DNA of 6,039 bases from the NCBI GenBank assembly GCA_965120415.1, contig CBCPNA010000054.1, positions 1 through 6,039 of the forward strand, written 5' to 3'. Origin of the DNA: CBCPNA01 sp965120415. Lineage in GTDB: Bacteria > Bacillota > Clostridia > Lachnospirales > CAG-274. The translations under genes were made by a program, and so were the position numbers. Of the stretch, positions 1-3,996 are shown in pieces; the first letter of the stretch is position 1, and the number at the start of each line of letters is the position of its first letter. Below the pieces are notes generated by a model that was not told the origin of the DNA, searched no databases, and worked only from the letters and a program-made list of their open reading frames with translations.

Positions 1-1412
1 TTCATATACTTTTCGAAATATGCTTCTATATCTATTCCTGTTTTTCTATATTCCTCTGTATATCTTGATACATATTGTTCATGTACATCGAAGTACTTCT
101 TTAGTAGTTTGTCCTTTTGTTTTTCTATGTCTGTATCGTTATTTTGATTTACCTTTTGTAGCTGTTTTGTTGCATTATTATTTTGATTTGCCTCTGCTTC
201 TTGTAATGCTTGTTTTACGTTTATAGCTATATTTAATTGTTGTTCTAATCTTTTTTCACAACTTTCTGTATATTCTTCTATAAACAGATCTATCCCTTTT
301 TTAAAATACTGTTTTATATAGTCTTCTGAATATTCTTTATGACTTACTACAAAGTCTTCAAAAGTCGGTTTAAGATATTTTTCTAAATATTTTTGTGTAT
401 CTATCCCTGTTTTTTTATATTCTTCTATATATTTTAATATATATTGTTCATGAATACTTACGAATTTATATATTATGGCGTTTTCTTGTTCCTTTTGCTC
501 GATAGCTTGTTTTTTATGTATATATTTTTTTAAATATTGTTTTGTGTATTTTAATGTATATGCATTTATATCTATTCCTTGATCTTTATACATTTTTAAA
601 TATGGTTCTATACGTTGCATAGTAAATATTTCTATATATGAGTTTAAATTTATTTCTGTTTTTTTAAGTTCTTTTAAAACTTCTTCTAAGTATTTTTCTT
701 CTTTGTTGTCTACTAAATATCTTCTTATATCTGCTTTTATATATGGTTTTATATAACTTTCTAAATTTGGTTTTATATGTGTTTCTATATATTCATCTAT
801 ATATCGTTTTATATACATCCCCTTTTTTTCAAAGTCCTTTAAATATTCTTCTAAACGTGGTTTTAAACGCATTGCTATGTAACCTTCTTTTACTTTTACT
901 TTATTTTTTGTAAACAACCATTCAGTTTCCTTTAAAAACTCATATTCTTCTTTAAAATATTTGACAAAATTTTCGGCTTCTAATCCTGTTTCTACATACT
1001 CTTTTGAATATTTTTCTAAAGCCATTTCTGCCCATTTTTTTATTTGTTTTTCTAAATATGGACTTATATCTGTTTTTATGTACTTTTCTATATACGGTTC
1101 TATTCGTATCCCTTTTTCTTTAAATTTTTCTAAAGATTTTTCTAAACGTGGTACTACATATTTTTCTATATATGAACCTTTTATATCTAGATCTTGCTCT
1201 TTATTATTTACATATTCTGCAAAACAGCTTTCTTCTATAAATGTTTCTATATAAACTTTTGGATAGCTCTCTAAAATTGCATTTATAGCTATTTCTGTTT
1301 CTTCTGGTATCTTATTATTTCCCTGTTTTAGCATTTCCATATAATATTTTCTTTTAATCTCAAGTATTCCTCCGGTTGGTGCTGAGTGTGAATTATTATT
1401 TATATCTTTCAT
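1..1412 (-). CDS. Partial gene for a Lys/Glu/Tyr-rich repeat protein of unknown function
   Basis: An uninterrupted frame of 470 codons runs from ATG 1412 off the left edge, so the C-terminus is missing. I chose ATG 1412 because AGAGGAGA (1428-1421) lies 8 bases upstream; the in-frame ATG at 1436 has no ribosome binding site. The protein has no signal peptide or obvious membrane segment and is dominated by Lys, Glu, Tyr and Ile, so it should be soluble and strongly helical. After about 75 non-repeated residues it consists of diverged units with the pattern Y-x3-Y-x3-(Y/F)-x3-G-(I/M)-x-I-x2-Y-x3-Y. The central Gly sits near residues 101, 143, 198, 279, 336, 373 and 459, and a degenerate unit lies near 253. 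The best pair, residues 317-347 and 440-470, shares 17 of 31 residues. An Asn/Gln-rich linker lies at about 402-428. I do not recognise the family. A cytoplasmic scaffold or a surface or phage-like fibre are guesses only. Confidence 0.8.
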   Translation of the reverse strand, partial: MKDINNNSHSAPTGGILEIKRKYYMEMLKQGNNKIPEETEIAINAILESYPKVYIETFIEESCFAEYVNNKEQDLDIKGSYIEKYVVPRLEKSLEKFKEKGIRIEPYIEKYIKTDISPYLEKQIKKWAEMALEKYSKEYVETGLEAENFVKYFKEEYEFLKETEWLFTKNKVKVKEGYIAMRLKPRLEEYLKDFEKKGMYIKRYIDEYIETHIKPNLESYIKPYIKADIRRYLVDNKEEKYLEEVLKELKKTEINLNSYIEIFTMQRIEPYLKMYKDQGIDINAYTLKYTKQYLKKYIHKKQAIEQKEQENAIIYKFVSIHEQYILKYIEEYKKTGIDTQKYLEKYLKPTFEDFVVSHKEYSEDYIKQYFKKGIDLFIEEYTESCEKRLEQQLNIAINVKQALQEAEANQNNNATKQLQKVNQNNDTDIEKQKDKLLKKYFDVHEQYVSRYTEEYRKTGIDIEAYFEKYM

Positions 1413-1420
1413 TGGCTCTT

Positions 1421-1428
1421 TCTCCTCT
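1421..1428 (-). promoter_or_regulatory. Ribosome binding site deciding the start of the repeat protein
   Basis: AGAGGAGA on the - strand, 8 bases before ATG 1412. The alternative ATG at 1436 is preceded by AT-rich sequence with no purine-rich site, so this motif favours the shorter protein. The 172 bases between this gene and the next upstream stop (1413-1584) show no convincing promoter or terminator. Confidence 0.7.
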
Positions 1429-1584
1429 GCTTGCATACTATTTATTTACATTTGCCTGTTTTTATATAATATATTAAGTTTTATTTTATATCTTTTCTAT
1501 TTGCTATAGATAATATTTTTACTTTATTTTTTTGATTATTATTTTATATAGTTTTATTTGCTTTATTTCTATACCGTTTCAAAA

Positions 1585-1926
1585 CTAACAAGACCTATAA
1601 TAAAAAGGAGGAGATTTTATTTTTATTAAGCATTTGTTCATTTGCTTTTTTTGTATTTTGCTTAATTTTTGATTATTAGACTTTTTAAATTGCTTATTCA
1701 AAAACCTTTTTAGCTTTGCAAAATCTTTTATTGTTATTATTTTGTTATCTTTTTTTAATCTTTCTTTTATTTTTTTTATTGTGGCATTATTTTTATTTAT
1801 AAAATCTTTTGCTTTATATAATAATATAAAAAGAGCTTGAGGAACTTTTTCTATATTTTTATATAAACTTTCAAATTTAAGATATTTATTATCTCTTATA
1901 GTTATGCATAAATCATATTTTGACAT
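1585..1926 (-). CDS. Small basic protein, unknown function (113 aa)
   Basis: ATG 1926 is preceded directly by an in-frame TAG (1929-1927), so no longer form is possible. AAGGAG (1944-1939) lies 12 bases upstream, a slightly long but usable spacing. The protein is strongly basic: Lys is spread throughout and is densest in the middle and C-terminal half (NKNNATIKKIKERLKKDNK and following residues). A more hydrophobic stretch near residues 28-38 (VPQALFILLYK) is too short and too polar at its flanks to be a convincing membrane helix. Such a charge pattern would suit nucleic-acid binding, but no helix-turn-helix, zinc ligand set or other motif is visible. It stands alone between a 0.4-kb non-coding region and the repeat-protein gene, all on the same strand. 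Function not recognised. Confidence 0.6.
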   Translation of the reverse strand: MSKYDLCITIRDNKYLKFESLYKNIEKVPQALFILLYKAKDFINKNNATIKKIKERLKKDNKIITIKDFAKLKRFLNKQFKKSNNQKLSKIQKKQMNKCLIKIKSPPFYYRSC

Positions 1927-1986
1927 CTATCCATTTCACTCCTTATAATGATATTGCTATAATCTTACATATTATGAAATATTTTT

Positions 1987-2043
1987 AATATCATATGTAT
2001 AAGCATTATCATAATTAATATAATTTATTATACATATAATATT
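1987..2043. repeat. 16-bp inverted repeat, possible operator
   Basis: Left arm AATATCATATGTATAA (1987-2002) and right arm TTATACATATAATATT (2028-2043) are reverse complements at 15 of 16 positions. A candidate - strand -10 box (TATTAT, 2041-2036) falls inside the right arm, about 100 bases upstream of the gene starting at 1926, so binding here could control that gene. The sequence is so AT-rich that a chance match is possible. Confidence 0.5.
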
Positions 2044-2063
2044 GAGCGTAAAATATCGTACAA
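2036..2063 (-). promoter_or_regulatory. Possible promoter for the small basic protein
   Basis: TTGTAC (2063-2058), 16 bases, then TATTAT (2041-2036) on the - strand. This is a moderate sigma-70-like match in sequence where such matches are frequent. Its placement in front of the 1926-1585 gene and within the 1987-2043 inverted repeat is the main support. Confidence 0.35.
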
Positions 2064-2258
2064 ATTTGTTTTTTGGCAAGTTATACCGGTCTTAGATAAA
2101 GCTTTAGCAAATTATCTATTAATTTTTATGATATGTTAAATTAATTTTACATAGGGGAGTAAATAACCTATTATATTATATATTAAAGCATAAAATTAAA
2201 TATTTTTTATTTATGTAAATTTTAACATTTTTTTAATATTATGTCAATAGGGAGAATT

Positions 2259-2288
2259 TTTTTATAAATATTTTAGTATTTATAAAAA
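2259..2288. repeat. Perfect 12-bp AT-only inverted repeat
   Basis: TTTTTATAAATA (2259-2270) and TATTTATAAAAA (2277-2288) pair perfectly around a 6-base loop. It lies just beyond the neighbouring terminator hairpin, and may act as a second weak terminator or simply reflect composition. No protein-binding motif is recognised. Confidence 0.4.
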
Positions 2289-2300
2289 TATTATAATTAT

Positions 2301-2331
2301 AAAAAAGATATGTTAATAAAACATATCTTTT
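2301..2331 (-). terminator. AT-rich stem-loop terminator of the upstream - strand genes
   Basis: A perfect 12-bp stem, AAAAGATATGTT (2303-2314) with AACATATCTTTT (2320-2331), has a 5-base loop. On the - strand the stem ends in a run of six T (2306-2301), the layout of a rho-independent terminator. The stem has few G-C pairs, so it may be leaky. It lies about 10 bases past the TAG at 2342 and about 50 past the TAG at 2380, which suits the end of either reading of the preceding gene. The arrangement is nearly symmetrical, so some + strand termination is also possible. Confidence 0.6.
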
Positions 2332-2351
2332 ATTAAATAGCCTACTTATCT

Positions 2352-2455
2352 ACTTTCAAGGTTTTCAAGGCTACTAGATCTACTCTTTCAAGACTACTAG
2401 AACCACTAAGGGTGCTAAGGCTTTCAAGACTACTAGAGCCACTAAGGGTGCTAAG
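2352..2455. repeat. Tandem 36-bp direct repeat with truncated copies
   Basis: Two adjacent 36-bp units (2384-2419 and 2420-2455) match at 34 of 36 positions. A 23-base partial copy (2361-2383, 19 of 23 matching) and a fragment (2352-2360) precede them. The array is visibly richer in G and C than its surroundings. It lies in the 3' end of the - strand gene and changes what that end encodes according to frame: Val/Leu-rich in one (to stop 2380), Ser-rich in the other (to stop 2342). Confidence 0.85.
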
Positions 2456-2907
2456 ACTCGTGCTATCGTTACTTCTATCGATACTGATACTAGATTTATT
2501 AGTGTGTTTTGGTTTTTTGTTTTTTTAATAGTTATTGTCTTATTACTACGCACAGATGGTCTTTTTATAAAAATATACGTTTCTTTATTTTTTGTATTAA
2601 TCTTATTATCTTTAGGCTGTCCTGATTTTAGGCTTGCTCTAGTAGCTTCTATAATAGAATCATCCATAGAAGAAAAATAGTCAATAAGGTTTGATAATTT
2701 TTCTTCTTTTGACCTTTTTGGACTTTCAGTATCTTTTTTACCATTTTTTCTTTCTATTAATGTCCCTAGCGTATTATTTCTTTGCCTATCTTCTTTAGAT
2801 TCATTTATATTTTTTTGCATATATACCATGCTAGTTTCTCTCTTTTGTTTAAACATTTTAAGCTGTTCTAGCCTTTCTTCATTATAAATCATTAAAAATT
2901 TCAACAA
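2380..2907 (-). CDS. Hydrophilic protein of unknown function, possibly the 3' part of a frameshifted gene
   Basis: The proposed start is TTG 2907, because AGAGGG (2920-2915) lies 7 bases upstream; the first in-frame ATG (2892) has no such site. The start overlaps the end of the preceding frame by 26 bases, as in translational coupling. Residues 1-135 are charged, rich in Lys, Glu, Asn and Arg, without a recognised motif. The last 37 or so residues change abruptly to a Val/Leu/Ala-rich repeat (VLAPLVALVVLK, then ALAPLVVLVVLK), written by the tandem 36-bp repeats with codons such as GTC, CCC and TTG that are rare elsewhere. In the -1 frame the same DNA gives a Ser-rich tail of 60 codons ending at TAG 2342, reachable from the A-tract at 2526-2513. 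Which tail is real is undecided. The gene may be intact, recoded or decaying. Confidence 0.5.
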   Translation of the reverse strand: MLKFLMIYNEERLEQLKMFKQKRETSMVYMQKNINESKEDRQRNNTLGTLIERKNGKKDTESPKRSKEEKLSNLIDYFSSMDDSIIEATRASLKSGQPKDNKINTKNKETYIFIKRPSVRSNKTITIKKTKNQNTLINLVSVSIEVTIARVLAPLVALVVLKALAPLVVLVVLKE

Positions 2908-3073
2908 AATTTTTCCCTCTGTATAAATTAAGTTTTATTTTTAGCTTACCGTTCTTTTTAGAATAATATCCATTTTGTTTAGAATAATATTTATCTACAT
3001 CGCCTATCCTTGATATAATATCTTCTTCTATATATTTACCATTTTTAGGCTTTTTATTTAACAAATCTTGCAA
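2882..3073 (-). CDS. Short frame, probably an internal fragment of a broken gene
   Basis: The 63-residue reading from TTG 3073 is the only possible start and has no good ribosome binding site. The frame stays open upstream to 3127 without any ATG, GTG or TTG, and the upstream codons read like ordinary coding sequence (SKSLKELFAKEEK). That suggests the piece was once joined to the frame that ends at 3111. It is Lys-, Tyr- and Asn-rich, with a small internal repetition (YYSKQNG, YYSKKNG). The next frame (from 2907) is +1 to this one and begins inside it. No family is recognised. I regard a disrupted single gene as more likely than an independent protein. Confidence 0.4.
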   Translation of the reverse strand: MQDLLNKKPKNGKYIEEDIISRIGDVDKYYSKQNGYYSKKNGKLKIKLNLYRGKNFVEIFNDL

Positions 3074-3110
3074 TTTTTCTTCTTTTGCAAATAGCTCTTT
3101 AAGACTTTTG

Positions 3111-3449
3111 CTACATACCCATTTGTCTTATATGAGCTGTTTCTTTATCTATTACTTGTTTAAATTTTTTTAAAGTATTATTACGCTTTTCTATTTGCTT
3201 TAAATCTATTCTTCTTAATCTAAGGTCTTTTATTTCTTCTTTTGTCAGATATATTTTTACTAATTCTCCTATTCCGCCTAGGCTCAAAAATTTTTCTTCA
3301 AGACTATTTTGTACATATGTATATACTAGCATATTATCTTCGCCAAGTCTTATCTTTATATCAATTTTTATTTTGATTGTATCTTCTCTTAATTTTTTTA
3401 CCATTTTATTTTTAATTTGATTTTGTGCTTTTATTATAAAACTTATCAA
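3111..3449 (-). CDS. Small Lys/Ile-rich protein of unknown function, first gene or 5' part of a broken gene
   Basis: The longest reading starts at TTG 3449 (112 residues). The first ATG is at 3404 (97 residues) and another is at 3332; none has a convincing ribosome binding site, so the start is open. A good - strand promoter (3501-3473) would place the RNA start near 3466, leaving almost no leader before TTG 3449 and making ATG 3404 at least as likely. The protein is charged: a beta-like alternation near residues 24-36 (TIKIKIDIKIR) is followed by a probable helical half containing YLTKEEIKDLRLRRIDLKQIEK. It ends at TAG 3113-3111, and the +1 frame is open across and beyond that stop. It is divergent from the metal operon. 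Function not recognised. Confidence 0.5.
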   Translation of the reverse strand: MISFIIKAQNQIKNKMVKKLREDTIKIKIDIKIRLGEDNMLVYTYVQNSLEEKFLSLGGIGELVKIYLTKEEIKDLRLRRIDLKQIEKRNNTLKKFKQVIDKETAHIRQMGM

Positions 3450-3472
3450 AAATACTTGATATCGTTAATTGT

Positions 3473-3501
3473 ATCATACTATATATATATTCAATACTCA
3501 A
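3473..3501 (-). promoter_or_regulatory. Promoter for the leftward hypothetical genes
   Basis: TTGAGT (3501-3496), a 17-base spacer, then TATGAT (3478-3473) on the - strand: a sigma-70/sigma-A match with ideal spacing. It lies just upstream of the first leftward frame and back-to-back with the metal-operon promoter. A small dyad, TATCAA and TTGATA, lies just downstream near 3447-3464 and could be a regulatory site. Confidence 0.55.
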
Positions 3502-3554
3502 AAAATACTACAAAAAGTATAATTGTAAAATTATGCTATATTTTGTGTATACTA

Positions 3555-3583
3555 TTGACTAAATAATAAAAATATAATATAAT
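3555..3583 (+). promoter_or_regulatory. Promoter of the metal-resistance operon
   Basis: TTGACT (3555-3560), a 17-base spacer and a perfect TATAAT (3578-3583). Transcription should start near 3590, inside the operator. This promoter would drive both the sensor and the pump. Confidence 0.8.
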
Positions 3584-3611
3584 TAATATATGAATAATTG
3601 TTCATATATTA
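3584..3611 (+). promoter_or_regulatory. ArsR/SmtB-type operator overlapping the transcription start
   Basis: A palindrome has 11-bp perfect arms, TAATATATGAA (3584-3594) and TTCATATATTA (3601-3611), around the six bases TAATTG. The TGAA-N6-TTCA core is the pattern known for SmtB and CadC operators (12-2-12 repeats). Its position directly after the -10 box is suited to repression by the sensor encoded just downstream, with metal binding releasing it. This implies autoregulation of the operon. Confidence 0.85.
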
Positions 3612-3618
3612 GAGGTGA
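3611..3618 (+). promoter_or_regulatory. Ribosome binding site that sets the sensor start at TTG 3623
   Basis: AGAGGTGA lies 4 bases before TTG 3623. The site before the pump, AGGGGTGA, also lies 4 bases from its start codon, which supports the choice. ATG 3590 has no such site and would fall at the predicted RNA start. Confidence 0.75.
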
Positions 3619-3622
3619 TTTT

Positions 3623-3985
3623 TTGGATAATTTTAAACAAGATGTTTGTAGCTGTTTTGATAAAAATAAAGTCGATATGATTAAATCAAAATCTTTATCA
3701 AATGATATTATTTATAATATGGCTAATTTTTTTAAAATCTTTTCTGATTCTACAAGGCTTAAAATATTATATGCTTTATTAGAAAGCGAGCTTTGCGTTG
3801 GTGATTTAGTGCAGGCTTTAGGCATGCACCAATCTACGATATCTCACCAGCTTAGGATATTAAGACAAAATAATTTAGTTAAGTTTAAAAAAGATGGTAA
3901 AGCCGTTATATATTCTTTAGATGATTCTCATGTTTTTGAAATTTTAAGCCAAGGTCTTTCTCATTTAATGCATAAAGATAATTAA
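3623..3985 (+). CDS. ArsR/SmtB-family metal-sensing repressor (CadC/SmtB-like)
   Basis: A winged-helix dimeric repressor that should bind the operator at 3584-3611 and let go when Zn2+, Cd2+ or Pb2+ binds. With the TTG start it has 120 residues, close to CadC and SmtB. The order is: an N-terminal arm with Cys9 and Cys11 (CSC, comparable to the CadC N-terminal Cys pair); the conserved FSDSTRLKILYAL segment; the alpha-3 metal box ELCVGDL with Cys58 and Asp61; the recognition helix around GMHQSTISHQLRIL; the wing (KKDGKAVIYSL); and a C-terminal alpha-5 helix with Asp101, His103, His114 and His117. The CVG form matches SmtB/ZiaR rather than CadC (CVC). The alpha-5 residues match the SmtB zinc site except that the last Glu is His. 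It is the first gene of the operon, 11 bases before the pump. An ATG at 3590 would add 11 residues but lies in the operator. Confidence 0.9.
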   Translation: MDNFKQDVCSCFDKNKVDMIKSKSLSNDIIYNMANFFKIFSDSTRLKILYALLESELCVGDLVQALGMHQSTISHQLRILRQNNLVKFKKDGKAVIYSLDDSHVFEILSQGLSHLMHKDN

Positions 3986-3992
3986 GGGGTGA
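3985..3992 (+). promoter_or_regulatory. Ribosome binding site of the metal pump
   Basis: AGGGGTGA, starting in the sensor stop codon and 4 bases before ATG 3997, couples translation of the two genes. No terminator or promoter lies between them. Confidence 0.75.
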
Positions 3993-3996
3993 TTTA

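Larger units (their letters stand above)
1927..2341. other. AT-rich non-coding region with three inverted repeats
   Basis: About 0.4 kb without a credible gene on either strand. It holds a 16-bp inverted repeat with one mismatch (1987-2002 and 2028-2043, 25-base spacer), a 7-bp inverted repeat (2093-2099 and 2112-2118), a perfect 12-bp one (2259-2270 and 2277-2288) and the terminator hairpin described separately. No repeated iterons or DnaA-box series were seen, so there is no direct case for a replication origin. Confidence 0.6.

Noticed and set aside
20..226. Hydrophobic + strand frame of 68 codons
   Set aside because: It is the complement of the 470-codon - strand repeat-protein frame. 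Poly-Lys/Tyr coding strands give Leu/Phe/Tyr-rich shadows, and there is no ribosome binding site.
961..1254. + strand frame of 97 codons
   Set aside because: It lies wholly inside the - strand repeat-protein gene; its start is a TTG without a ribosome binding site and its Ser/Phe/Ile-rich composition is that of an antisense shadow.
1607..1620. AAGGAGGAGA on the + strand, resembling a strong ribosome binding site
   Set aside because: No start codon with an open frame follows on the + strand. The bases are the Lys-Ser-Pro-Pro codons of the - strand gene.
1927..2341. Replication origin
   Set aside because: The region is AT-rich with palindromes, but no iterons, DnaA-box cluster or recognisable replication gene is present in the window.
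2382..2680. + strand open frame through the 36-bp repeats reading Lys/Thr/Ala-rich (FKTTRTTKGAK type), with codons resembling highly expressed genes
   Set aside because: It has no start codon or ribosome binding site, and it continues antisense to the hydrophilic - strand gene.
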